Shown: in pieces, positions 54,927 through 63,534 of the stretch
How the letters are laid out: each line of letters starts with the position of its first letter
Numbering within the stretch: position 1 is the stretch's first letter
DNA from: Vibrio amylolyticus
Lineage (GTDB): Bacteria; Pseudomonadota; Gammaproteobacteria; Enterobacterales; Vibrionaceae
Reading direction: 5' to 3'
Assembly: GCF_023145695.1 (NCBI RefSeq)
Contig: NZ_JAJHVV010000006.1
Span: 62,001-126,000 of the forward strand
DNA: 64,000 nt
Program-made: the position numbers and the translations under genes
Notes under the pieces: model-generated
Seen by the model: only the letters and a program-made list of their open reading frames with translations
The model's database searches: none
Told to the model about the DNA's origin: nothing

Positions 54927-55568
54927 ATGTTTTTTCCTGGATTAGTACGCAAAAGTGAAGAGCATTATTATAGCCAGCGAGGTGGTTTTTACGCTTCTTA
55001 TGCCGAGAATTACAATAATATAGAGAACGATTGCAAACATCGTTGTGTTTATTGTGACATCACTCGTATGGAAAATGGTGGAGATCCATTATCTCTAGAC
55101 CATTTTAGGCCAAAGAAAGTTTTTGCTACAAAGTTTACAATCACAGCCATTCATCCTTATAACCTTCATCTATCTTGCCAAAAATGTAACGTACTTAAAT
55201 CAAGTGATTGGCATGGATGTCGTAACACCATTGATGGATCAACGTATTCTAACAATGCTGGTTATATTGATCGTTTTGTTGAAGATATTCATGAATATAT
55301 GACAGTAAATAAAGGTGTACTTGTACCTTTAAAGAACCCCGCCCAATATATGATTAAGAAGATGCTTCTTAATCGACCTAATAGAGTTTATTATCGCTAC
55401 CTTAGGCAACTACAGCAAACTAAGCAGGATATAAACGTTCGACTTAGTGAGTTAATGGTACTTACATCGGAAGAAATGAGAGGTGGGCTGATCTCATTTG
55501 AAGAGGCTAGCAAAAGAATGGAAATTTTTTCTCTAGCTCAAAGTACCCTAACTGAGATAAAAATATAG
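54927..55568 (+). CDS. HNH endonuclease, PtuB/retron-effector-like
   Basis: The protein has 213 residues. The HNH core is clear: CVYCD (C40, C43), LDHFRPKK (D58, H59), a central N79 and CQKCNVLK (C84, C87, N88), so it has a structural four-cysteine zinc site and the catalytic histidine. The order CxxC, DHFRPK, N, CxxCN, K is that of the TIGR02646/PtuB-type nucleases used as effectors by Septu and some retrons. The C-terminal half is helical. It is the last gene of the operon, one base after the receiver gene, and is followed by a hairpin. Confidence 0.88.
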   Translation: MFFPGLVRKSEEHYYSQRGGFYASYAENYNNIENDCKHRCVYCDITRMENGGDPLSLDHFRPKKVFATKFTITAIHPYNLHLSCQKCNVLKSSDWHGCRNTIDGSTYSNNAGYIDRFVEDIHEYMTVNKGVLVPLKNPAQYMIKKMLLNRPNRVYYRYLRQLQQTKQDINVRLSELMVLTSEEMRGGLISFEEASKRMEIFSLAQSTLTEIKI

Positions 55569-55585
55569 CATGGCCTTGCCATGCT
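55567..55585. terminator. short hairpin between the HNH gene and the cI remnant
   Basis: An 8-base stem (AGCATGGC/GCCATGCT) with a 3-base loop begins at the HNH stop codon. It lies between convergent genes and has no long T-run, so its strength as a terminator is uncertain. Confidence 0.5.
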
Positions 55586-55590
55586 ACTCA

Positions 55591-55983
55591 TCACTTCTTC
55601 TCCATAACCAACGCCACTCTACCCACAACCCTAACTTCATGTTCTTCGACTGTTAGAGTCGAGCCGTTAAAGCTGATCGCTAATTCCTTGCCTGGTAAAC
55701 GTTGGATTTGGTTTAAAGAGAGTAGGCCGTCCATATCAACTAGGTACGAGCCACTTACTGCCTGGCGAACTTCTTTATCGACAATAAATGTAGTTCCATC
55801 GTGTTCGATGCCTATTACATTCTTTACGCCAAGCTTATCTAGATAGCTTTTATCGAATGCTAACGTTTCATTTCCTACCAGCTTTCCATTTACAAGAGTG
55901 AAGTAGTCGACTTCCAGCTTTAAGAATGACAAGTTAAACGAGCTTAAACCGACGACCAAAAACAAGCTATATGTTGCATGCAC
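55591..55983 (-). pseudogene. cI: truncated P2/K139-type cI repressor
   Basis: Residues of about 20-130 align well with the C-terminal half of the intact repressor encoded at 62601-63227. Shared segments include FDKSYLD, QAVSGxYLVDMDGLLSLNQI and the ending VVGRVAxVMEx. The DNA contains an identical stretch of about 50 bases starting at AAACGTTGGATTTGG in both copies. The N-terminal helix-turn-helix domain is missing; the first residues (MHATYSLFLVVGLSSFNL) do not match the paralogue. It cannot repress by itself, but might still multimerise with the intact protein. Confidence 0.8.
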
Positions 55984-56042
55984 GAGAGCTCATTCATAAT
56001 AGAACACAGTTAAGTGGTCGTCACCCGGTTGGATCTAAATGG

Positions 56043-57971
56043 CTAAAGTGTCGATAATGTCCTTGGCAAGGTAAGTGTAAATGTTACTCCTTGACCAAGT
56101 TCGGATTCAAACTTCAGCTGACCACATAATTTCTGCTTTATGAGATTAAACACCAAATTGAGCCCTAGACCGCTACCACCCTTACCGCGTTTACTCGTAA
56201 AAAAGGGCTCAAAAATTTTGTGGTGTAGGGACGCTTCAACACCGGAACCATTATCTTTGTAGATGAGAACAATATCATTATCACGTTGATAGTAATTAAT
56301 CGAAATCGTTGGCTTCTCTTGATCGTCGAATGCATGATTAATACTGTTCATCACAAGGTTGGAGATAATTTGTGTTAGAACGCCCGGTAAACTATTCATC
56401 GTTACCATTGGATCGCCATCAATTGTAGGTGTGACTGATACTCGTTTAGTCTCAGGTTTTAGGCTCGTCATTAGCGCTTCTAGGACTTGTTGGACTTCAA
56501 ACTCTATTTGGACTTCTGAAATTTGATCGACGGCGGTTTGTTTAAAGTCTTTAATAAGAGCCGCTGCACGTCCAAGGTTGTTTGTCAGCATGACGTTAGT
56601 CTCGCCAATTTGTTCCATCAGTTCATAAAAGTGGGCATTGGGAAAGGATTCACTCGAAACCTCGTTACTGATCTCGATGGTTAGATCTTGGATTAAAGAG
56701 GCCGCGGTGACAGCAATACCCAGTGGGGTATTCACTTCATGAGCTACTCCAGCTACCAAACCACCAAGTGCGGCTAATTTTTCAGACTCGATGAGCTGTT
56801 CCTGAGCCTGTTTTAGTTGCTCCATACTCTCTTTGAGATCTAATGTTCTCGCCGCAACCGCATGCTCCAAATTTTCATTGAGGGCTTCTAATTTCAGTTG
56901 TGCGGATTTTAGCTCGGTGATATTAATGCAAGTCCCCCGGTAACCGATGAATTTGTCATCCGAAAATCTTGCTAATGCTTGAAAAAGCATATGATAAGTC
57001 ACGCCGTGAATAATGATGGTTTCAGAACACATCGAGAAATCATTTGAAGACCGGATTGCTTTATGAAGTTTATTCAAATCTTTGAACTCCGGGATATCAA
57101 AAATATCCGGTTTATTCAACATGTCCAGATCAAGTGCCTCTAACATGGATTCAGAGCCGTAAGTGAGCTTCCCTTGCATATCCGTTTCCCATAACCAGTC
57201 CGAGGAAACCTGAGTGAAGTCACTGAGGCGCTCTTGCTCTAATTTTACGTTGGTATATAGCTTCGTTACGTTATTCGTTATTCTCATTGTTTCATCGGCA
57301 AGCCAATTGAGTTCGTCATTCTTTTCCATGATCCAAGGTGTATAAAAAAGTACAAGTGGTTCTTCTGGTGGGTGTCTTGGAGAGTAATTTTTGAGATATT
57401 TGGCGATGATGAAAATACGACGATTGATGCTTTCATGGAAGACCTTTAAAATGAGAAAGCATACGAATGTGGTCTTTAGGGCATTGAGACCTAAGGTTAG
57501 CAAAAACTCTTTAATTAGAGAGTGGTAAATACGTTGGGCATCCGACTCTATGTAAATAACGCCGATCACCTCAGGTTTATCCACATCACTTTCTGCATAT
57601 ACAAGCGGGAAAGTAGACGAAATGGCATCGTCACTCATTTGCTCCCCTGCAGAAAATGAGTATTCTTCTGATGTGATAAGCAAGTAATCGATTTTAGGTA
57701 GATTAACCAATCCATCTAGTCTTTGCTGCAAAGCAATGAGTTCAAACCCCCATAGTGACGAGGCGAGCAAAGGCGCATGAACCACTTGAACTTCATGGTG
57801 ACGCTGATCAACACCATTGAACTCTCTATTGTAATCCCAATAGAGTTGCGTCAAAGTTGTTAACAGAGTAATAAAACCACTCAAAATAAGAATAATAAGA
57901 ATGATACGACGACCAATCCGACTATAAAGCGGATGATTAATGCTGTCTTCGAATTGCTTACTTTTACTCAT
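56043..57971 (-). CDS. membrane sensor histidine kinase with PAS domain
   Basis: The protein has 642 residues. Two membrane spans (about 20-42 and 165-185) enclose a periplasmic sensor region of about 120 residues. A PAS domain follows (about 245-360, FTQVSSDWLWETDMQGKLTY), then a coiled coil, the H-box LGGLVAGVAHEVNTPLGIAV, and a GHKL domain with NLVMNSINHAF, DNGSGVE and GGSGLGLNLV. There is no receiver domain and no response regulator gene next to it. The adjacent upstream gene encodes a periplasmic substrate-binding protein that could deliver a ligand to the sensor, as TorT does for TorS. Confidence 0.9.
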   Translation of the reverse strand: MSKSKQFEDSINHPLYSRIGRRIILIILILSGFITLLTTLTQLYWDYNREFNGVDQRHHEVQVVHAPLLASSLWGFELIALQQRLDGLVNLPKIDYLLITSEEYSFSAGEQMSDDAISSTFPLVYAESDVDKPEVIGVIYIESDAQRIYHSLIKEFLLTLGLNALKTTFVCFLILKVFHESINRRIFIIAKYLKNYSPRHPPEEPLVLFYTPWIMEKNDELNWLADETMRITNNVTKLYTNVKLEQERLSDFTQVSSDWLWETDMQGKLTYGSESMLEALDLDMLNKPDIFDIPEFKDLNKLHKAIRSSNDFSMCSETIIIHGVTYHMLFQALARFSDDKFIGYRGTCINITELKSAQLKLEALNENLEHAVAARTLDLKESMEQLKQAQEQLIESEKLAALGGLVAGVAHEVNTPLGIAVTAASLIQDLTIEISNEVSSESFPNAHFYELMEQIGETNVMLTNNLGRAAALIKDFKQTAVDQISEVQIEFEVQQVLEALMTSLKPETKRVSVTPTIDGDPMVTMNSLPGVLTQIISNLVMNSINHAFDDQEKPTISINYYQRDNDIVLIYKDNGSGVEASLHHKIFEPFFTSKRGKGGSGLGLNLVFNLIKQKLCGQLKFESELGQGVTFTLTLPRTLSTL

Positions 57972-58167
57972 AAGTCACCTGATTAGTTCACGATAACAAC
58001 GGTAGAGCTGTTATTCGACGATATGTAACCTGTCGTGCATCGATTAAACTATCTAGTAGGCCTTACTGTACAATGCCGTTATATCCTTAAGACGCGCTGT
58101 TTGCTGTTGCCATCCACTTTCATTTATATACACCATAAGCAGGCCTAACAGGAGTATTTTATGTAAC

Positions 58168-59151
58168 CTAATCCGTACCTGCCCAATGTGCCGGCGGTGT
58201 TAAGTTCCAACGAGCCGCTTCATGCTCACTATAAATTGCTTTCCCTTTCTTGCCTGTTGCAATAGGAATTGAAGAGACGGGTTTGCCTTTAAGTATCTGC
58301 CGGGCAACCACTCCAGCAGCAGCACCTTGGCTTTCGCCAAATAAAACCACACCACCAATGGTTTTCCCCTTACCAACAGAAAAGTCCCAAAATCCAAACA
58401 GAGGAAGGGGCGAATGTTGATTTGTCCATGACAGAACACTATTTGCGTCAACGTTGTTATTGTTATCGTCGATCAGCGTGTGATATAAGCCAATCATTAT
58501 CGCGTCGTATCCCTGGTTTTTTGCGTCAGAGACTGTGCTCTTCCATTCGTTAATCGTTCCTATATTATGAGAGTCAATGTTAATGTTTAGGTGGGTTTTG
58601 GCGGCGTTAAATTTCCTACTAATGAATGAGTTAGCTATTTCAGAAGTCGTTCCTGAATCAAACAGTACCAGGACTTTTCCTTGTTTCAACGACATCAAAT
58701 CAGCGATATCCTTGATGTTTTTAAGCAATAAAGGTCGCTCCAATATCCCGGTAATTTGGGCTTGGCCTTTATATTTTGAAAGGATCCATCTTGGGTTGGA
58801 GTTAATCCCTAAGAAAATAATACTAATGGGCTCGTCATATAATTTAGGAAGCATATATTTGAGAGCATTATCATCACCAAGAATAACAATATCTGGTTTC
58901 ACTTGTTGGTAATAGCTCCAAGCCTTTTCCGCCATGGGCTCGAACTGCTCCTGTGGGATACGCTTGGTGTTCATTTGAAAGGTATCAAACTGATGACTCG
59001 CATCGATTTGACTTTCTATTCCCTGGATATATTCTTTGTCCCAAGGAAATTCAGAGTGATAGCTTTCGATGAGCAATATCTTACCTGCGAGTGCTGGTAA
59101 GCAAAAACAGGTGAGTAATACAATCATTAAAGTTTTCATGACAACTACCAT
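58168..59151 (-). CDS. periplasmic ABC_sub_bind-type ligand-binding protein
   Basis: The protein has 327 residues. A signal peptide (MKTLMIVLLTCFCLPALA; the ATG at 59139 is the better start) is followed by a two-lobed periplasmic-binding fold, with GKILLIESYHSEFPWDKEYIQGIE and PDIVILGDDNALKYMLP characteristic of PF04392. No permease or ATPase genes accompany it. It lies just upstream of, and on the same strand as, the sensor kinase gene, so a sensory rather than transport role is likely. Confidence 0.82.
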   Translation of the reverse strand: MVVVMKTLMIVLLTCFCLPALAGKILLIESYHSEFPWDKEYIQGIESQIDASHQFDTFQMNTKRIPQEQFEPMAEKAWSYYQQVKPDIVILGDDNALKYMLPKLYDEPISIIFLGINSNPRWILSKYKGQAQITGILERPLLLKNIKDIADLMSLKQGKVLVLFDSGTTSEIANSFISRKFNAAKTHLNINIDSHNIGTINEWKSTVSDAKNQGYDAIMIGLYHTLIDDNNNNVDANSVLSWTNQHSPLPLFGFWDFSVGKGKTIGGVVLFGESQGAAAGVVARQILKGKPVSSIPIATGKKGKAIYSEHEAARWNLTPPAHWAGTD

Positions 59152-59599
59152 ATGTCATCTCAAGGTTAACTTTAAGTATAGTCTGATTAGGCAATAACCA
59201 CTTTTTTAATGTGCTTATATTCCCAGTCTTTTTTTATTTATACGCATCAATGTTCCCTTTCAAAAACGTCTGCTTGCAACTTCAAGCGTCAACGTGATAC
59301 ACACCTGACAAACATGGTGGAACGCAGTCGCTCTCACTATCACCTCTCAATGGACAATCAATAAGGTCTATTGATTGTAGAGCTTCAAAAGCGAACGCCG
59401 GAACACATCAAAACGTTTTCTCAAAAAACGTACTCGTATGAATGAGTTGAGCTTTTATTTGAGAAGCCTTACTTGAGAACGCGAGATCTGATTGATTGAG
59501 GGCTTTACCGCTCTCGACAAGCTGCGATAGCCACCCTTTCCTAGCAATGAGTTAACGGAATTTGTAAGCTGGTTGCCACAAGAGATTTACTTTGAATGC
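59152..59599. other. non-coding or decayed stretch
   Basis: No convincing gene is present on either strand. The sequence is interrupted by frequent stops and adjoins an IS remnant, so it is probably degraded mobile DNA or spacer. Confidence 0.45.
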
Positions 59600-59846
59600 C
59601 CTTAGTTTTCTATTGGGCGGCAAGGACGTTTTCACATCTTGAGCGGCTTTGCGCGCAGCCAATTACAGCCTCTCCATTAATCCAGAAGGTCAGAGATCCA
59701 CGGTTAATGAGTGATTGGTGATAGTGTTTCCAGTTGGTTGTTTTGTAACGAGGTTTAGGCATAAGGATACGAGTGGGAGTGACAGTGGTTAAGCAGATCG
59801 TAGGTTCTGGGTTTAGTTCCACTGAATTACGCAACAAAGTTCTTGA
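59600..59846 (-). mobile_element. IS5-family insertion sequence remnant
   Basis: On the minus strand, starting at the ATG at 59762, the translation MPKPRYKTTNWKHYHQSLIN and RGSLTFWINGEAVIGCAQSR is the well-known start of IS5/IS903-group transposases. The frame then breaks after about 40 residues, and the DDE domain is absent. About 60-80 bases upstream of that ATG, CTGAATTACGCAACAAAGT (59822-59840) resembles the terminal repeat of the group. No second end is found, so it is a dead fragment. Confidence 0.7.
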
Positions 59847-60016
59847 ACTGCTCATCAGGGGGCAAAAGCTGAGTCAAAGTCCAAACTGCCTATTTTTATC
59901 CTGCTTATGGTCAACGAGTACTTTGTCCATACGTTGACCAAAAGCCGGAGATAGAACATTAAGCCTCACTAATGGTAGGGCTTGACTATTCCTTATATTG
60001 GCTTAGCCAATGATAA

Positions 60017-61648
60017 TTACTTGAGCGGTGGGGGTAAAATAATGTACAAATCTTTTGAGTAGACATTATTCTCAGGGTTATCGGAAGAATAACCGCCAAC
60101 GCGGGGGCTCACGAGTTGTACTTGCACTGACTGATAAAGAGGGGCGATCGGCATTTCATCCGCCAGTAAACTTTCCATTTCTTGATAATATCGCGCTCTC
60201 CTCTCAGGTTCGACAGACTGCCTCGCCATTTGAGCGATTGTGTCATAGTCTTGATTTTTAAAATGGATCCCGCCGGCTGTGTTGTTGCTCTCCATCAATG
60301 AAGTAAACGTAGATGCTTCATTGTAATCGCCACACCACGCAATCAAACTGCCCTCAAACTCACCCAGGTTTGTGTTGTTGAGATAAGTTTTCCACTCCTG
60401 ATTTTCAAGGATCACATTCACACCCAACGCTTTTTTCAGCATAGACTGTATGGCTACCGCCAGTTTTTTTCGATTGTTAGAAGTAGGGAACAATAACCGA
60501 AAAGATAAAGGGTTGTGGATATCATACCCTGCTGATTTCAAATACTGCTTTGCCAACTCAATGCGTTCTTCTTGAGATAAGGTTGAGTATTCAGGCGGAA
60601 TTGGCTTGAAGCCTGCTATGTTATTTGGCGTGAGGGTGTAAGATGAACGCTGCCCTTGCTTTAATATTTTTTGAGTAAGTACATCACGGTCAATGGCATA
60701 AGAAATAGCCCGACGAATACGCACATCATTAAAGGGCGCGCTCACCGCATTAAAGCGCATGTAATTTGTGCACAGAAGCCCCTGAACAGAGACTGATTCT
60801 GGGTGCTGTTCTGTCAGTCTCTGAAAGTGCTCTAAAGGTACCGTCGATGTGATGTCTATCTCGCCAGCTAAAAAACGGTTCATTTCTGAAACGGCATCAT
60901 CTATCGGTAAAATGGAGACACGATTAATAGTGGTATTGTCGTTATCCCAATAGTGAGGGTTTCGTATGAGGTCTATGCGTTCGTTAATGATCCATCTGAG
61001 CACGGTATATGCCCCGTTTCCGACGAAGTTTTCTGGTCTGATCCATTTATTTTTGTATTTCAAAACGGTCGCTTTAGGGACTGCGACGAGACTGGAATGA
61101 CTGGTCATCATTACGAAATGTGGGGTTGCTTCGTCTAACTCTATTCGTAATGTTCGTTCATCAAGAGCGGTAACGCCAAGTTGATTGGGGGCTTTTTCCC
61201 CTGCGATAATCGCTTTCGCGTTTCGTACGGTCGCAAGTTCAAGAAACCAAGCGTAGGGTGAGGCAGTTTGGGGAGCCACTAAACGTTGAAAACTGAAAAC
61301 AAAGTCAGCGGCGGTTATCGGCGTTCCGTTCGACCACTTAGCGTCAGGTCTAAGATAAAACGTGTATGTCTTATTGTCTTCGGTGGACCAGTGACTGGCT
61401 ACACCTGGTTTAATGTTTCCAAATCGATCTTGGATCACCAATCCTTCAAGTACATCTCGGATCACATTCGATTCTGCTACACCCTGTGTTTTATGAGGGT
61501 CTATGGATGCAACCTCAACGCCATTCCCTTTAATTAAGGTTTGTATGTCTGCTAAACGATTAGCTGCAATAGCACTGGGGCCTGCTAAGAACGACAGACA
61601 TAGAATAAAAGTGATAACTTTGTTTGCGGTTCCTTGTGGTACATGCAT
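60017..61648 (-). CDS. oligopeptide ABC transporter substrate-binding protein (OppA/MppA-like)
   Basis: This 543-residue periplasmic protein has a signal peptide (NKVITFILCLSFLAGPSAIAAN) and the SBP_bac_5 fold. SVIRDVLEGLVIQDRFGNIKPGVASHW is split over the first lobe. WSNGTPITAADFVFSFQRLVAP and RRAISYAIDRDVL are the family signatures. It binds peptides or murein peptides for an Opp-type importer. No permease or ATPase genes are adjacent, so it is an orphan that may share the system encoded elsewhere. Confidence 0.92.
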   Translation of the reverse strand: MHVPQGTANKVITFILCLSFLAGPSAIAANRLADIQTLIKGNGVEVASIDPHKTQGVAESNVIRDVLEGLVIQDRFGNIKPGVASHWSTEDNKTYTFYLRPDAKWSNGTPITAADFVFSFQRLVAPQTASPYAWFLELATVRNAKAIIAGEKAPNQLGVTALDERTLRIELDEATPHFVMMTSHSSLVAVPKATVLKYKNKWIRPENFVGNGAYTVLRWIINERIDLIRNPHYWDNDNTTINRVSILPIDDAVSEMNRFLAGEIDITSTVPLEHFQRLTEQHPESVSVQGLLCTNYMRFNAVSAPFNDVRIRRAISYAIDRDVLTQKILKQGQRSSYTLTPNNIAGFKPIPPEYSTLSQEERIELAKQYLKSAGYDIHNPLSFRLLFPTSNNRKKLAVAIQSMLKKALGVNVILENQEWKTYLNNTNLGEFEGSLIAWCGDYNEASTFTSLMESNNTAGGIHFKNQDYDTIAQMARQSVEPERRARYYQEMESLLADEMPIAPLYQSVQVQLVSPRVGGYSSDNPENNVYSKDLYIILPPPLK

Positions 61649-61895
61649 GGCAGGCTCTCATTTCTCATTGAATGTTGTACCCAACTAAACTATATGAGGT
61701 TGAACCGTTTCAAATATATTATTGATAACTTATCTCCCATTTCACCCACTTACATCCGTTCACTCGCTTCCATCAGAAAGATCCCCCCAAGCCAGAAGAG
61801 CCGTGATAATAGGGAAGAGGTGAGTGATCGATAAAACGCATATCAATAGTGTATGACTGAATATTATTGGCTTCTTGTTCGTGTGTGTCAGTAGT

Positions 61896-61963
61896 GCACA
61901 GAGCCAGCAAAAGACTGAGTCAATACCCTTTAACAAAGCCAGTTGAGGCTAGTGGCTCTGTGC
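61896..61963. repeat. inverted repeat with 11-base perfect arms
   Basis: GCACAGAGCCA and TGGCTCTGTGC are separated by 46 bases. It is not a terminator. It could be the ends of a small decayed element or a structured site. Confidence 0.7.
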
Positions 61964-62197
61964 GAAGTTCATTGTGCAGGTATCGATGTAAAGGGGGTAG
62001 TAAATAATTCATAAATAATGGTTAAGGTTCATTCCCACCTTCTGAATCGTTTGTATTACCTTTGATTGACGAAATTAAATTCAGAGTTTGTTTTTCTGGG
62101 GAGAGTTTTTGTGCAAAGTTTGAATTGAGAGTCGATGGATAAGCGGAACTTCCATCATGTTTAATCCACGGGTATGAAGTTCATTGATCGGAAGGGC

Positions 62198-62222
62198 GGC
62201 CAAGTTTCCCCCGAACTTGGCC
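62198..62222. repeat. perfect 9-base-pair hairpin
   Basis: GGCCAAGTT/AACTTGGCC with the loop TCCCCCG. There is no T-run on either side, so it is not a simple terminator. Confidence 0.7.
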
Positions 62223-62369
62223 TATCCAAACGCAGCAAGCAAAAGCGTTTAGGATGTGTGACTATAAATAGCGTACAACATATCTGAGTGGTGTGTACAT
62301 TCATAATAGTACTCTGTGGAAAGTGTAGATATGTGCTCTTGCGACAAACGTAATTTTTCTGATACGGCT

Positions 62370-62390
62370 TTGGGACAACATTGGGGCAAA
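62370..62390. repeat. paired repeats resembling integrase arm sites
   Basis: TTGGGACAAC and TTGGGGCAAA stand 11 bases apart. They resemble the GTGGCGACA pair beside the integrase gene in sequence and spacing, and may be the other arm of an attachment site. Confidence 0.4.
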
Positions 62391-62453
62391 ATGAAAGGTT
62401 GTATTAGGATGTATTACGCCACCAATTTCATCTGAACGGAAAATACTAGATAT

Positions 62454-62479
62454 AAAAAAGGCGCTCAAGCGCCTTTTTT
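62454..62479. terminator. bidirectional terminator left of cI
   Basis: AAAAAAGGCGC/GCGCCTTTTTT with a 4-base loop. It can end leftward cI transcripts or rightward transcripts from the spacer. Confidence 0.85.
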
Positions 62480-62600
62480 AATTCTTTGCGAAAGTGTTCG
62501 TGCCATTCCCCCGAGGTCCGGGTGAGAATAGGCTGTTAAGTATCGGTGACGCTATTAATCAAATTAGTTCCGAGTGCTCTTAAACAGATGAGTGCAACCG

Positions 62601-63227
62601 TTAACGCCTTTCCATCACGAACGCGACTCTACCTACAACCCTTACTTCATCTTCTTCGACGGTTAGAGTTGAACCGTTAAAGCTGATTGCTAGTTTTTTG
62701 CCTGGCAAACGTTGGATTTGGTTTAAAGAGAGTAGGCCGTCCATATCAACTAGGTACGTTCCACTAACCGCTTGTTGGTTTTCTTTATCAACAAGGTACG
62801 TACAGTCAATCTCTCGAATAGCCATTGGATTACTAACTTCAATCTCGTCCAAATAAGACTTATCAAACGTTAGTGTCTGAAGGTTTTCTAGTTTGCCATT
62901 CTTAATAATAAAAGAGTCAATATCGAACAGGAGTTTTGTCTCTATACGTTTTGATTGATGTTTTTGGGATTCTCCGTTCGGAAAAGGCTCTCCTTCACCG
63001 AGTGTTAACCACTTCAATAAGGCTCCAGTGTACATGTGAGCTCTAAGAACTATTTCAAACGGGCATAAACCACGCTTATGCCAAGTGGCTATTGTAGAAG
63101 CAGAAACGTCGAGTCTGTCCCCGAGTTCTCTAATTGTCTTTGTTCCAAGGATTTTATGAAGCCGATCTGTGACGAGCTTCCCACCTTGGTAATCAAAAGA
63201 GGTCAATTTGGCTTGATTTGTTCGCAT
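62601..63227 (-). CDS. cI: phage CI repressor (P2/K139-like)
   Basis: The protein has 208 residues. The N-terminal helix-turn-helix domain (about 15-70; LGTKTIRELGDRLDVSASTI, then TWHKRGLCPFEIVLRAHMY) belongs to the phage CI repressor family. A linker (GEPFPNGESQKHQSKRIETK) leads to a C-terminal multimerisation domain (about 105-208) of the PF16452 type, without a visible Ser-Lys autocleavage dyad. It should keep the prophage silent. It is divergent from cox across an 88-base operator region, the classic switch arrangement. Its C-terminal half is duplicated at 55591-55983. Confidence 0.9.
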   Translation of the reverse strand: MRTNQAKLTSFDYQGGKLVTDRLHKILGTKTIRELGDRLDVSASTIATWHKRGLCPFEIVLRAHMYTGALLKWLTLGEGEPFPNGESQKHQSKRIETKLLFDIDSFIIKNGKLENLQTLTFDKSYLDEIEVSNPMAIREIDCTYLVDKENQQAVSGTYLVDMDGLLSLNQIQRLPGKKLAISFNGSTLTVEEDEVRVVGRVAFVMERR

Positions 63228-63315
63228 ATACGATCAATAATCCAGTTCAGATGGACTGCGAGCGATAACTCGATAGTCCTTTGTTAAACATTCATGTACC
63301 CAACAGGATATCACT
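63228..63315. promoter_or_regulatory. cI-cox switch region
   Basis: The 88 bases between the divergent cI and cox genes must hold both early promoters and operators. Small symmetric pairs are visible (CAGT...ACTG near 63246-63261 and CGAG...CTCG near 63259-63272), but I cannot define a consensus operator from one sequence. Confidence 0.5.
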
Positions 63316-63528
63316 ATGCTCTCATATCAAGTAGTCCTAAATACGCCTTTCATGACGTACGACCGATACTCTCAGTTCTCTGGAATGCCAAAGCGCACCA
63401 TCATAGATTGGGTAGCCGATGGTCGCTTACCGATTAAAACTAAAGCAAAAGGCAAAGAAACTCCCCTCATCAACATGATCGCCTTAGTTGAAATGGCGAC
63501 TCGTGAAACCATGGAAAAGTTGGGGTAG
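63316..63528 (+). CDS. cox: phage Cox-type regulator / excisionase
   Basis: The protein has 70 residues. A MerR/excisionase-like winged helix is recognisable (MTYDRYSQFSGMPKRTIIDW, then VADGRLPIKTKAKGKETPLINMIALVE). In P2-like phages Cox represses the lysogenic promoter and directs excision. Its position directly opposite cI supports this. AACAGGATATCACT precedes the ATG with AGGA at a good distance. Confidence 0.85.
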   Translation: MLSYQVVLNTPFMTYDRYSQFSGMPKRTIIDWVADGRLPIKTKAKGKETPLINMIALVEMATRETMEKLG

Positions 63529-63534
63529 GCCGTC

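Larger units (their letters stand above)
61649..62600. other. long spacer between the peptide-binding gene and cI
   Basis: About 950 bases contain no convincing gene. They hold three notable structures listed separately: a long-range inverted repeat at 61896-61963, a perfect hairpin at 62198-62222, and paired direct repeats at 62370-62390, followed by a bidirectional terminator. The border between chromosome and prophage must lie in this stretch. Confidence 0.55.

Noticed and set aside
62198-62222. Hairpin as a transcription terminator
   Set aside because: No T-run follows on either strand.
48248-62479. Exact att core repeat between the guaC terminator region and the terminator left of cI
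   Set aside because: Only short T-run and terminator-type similarity was found; no repeat long enough to call attL/attR.
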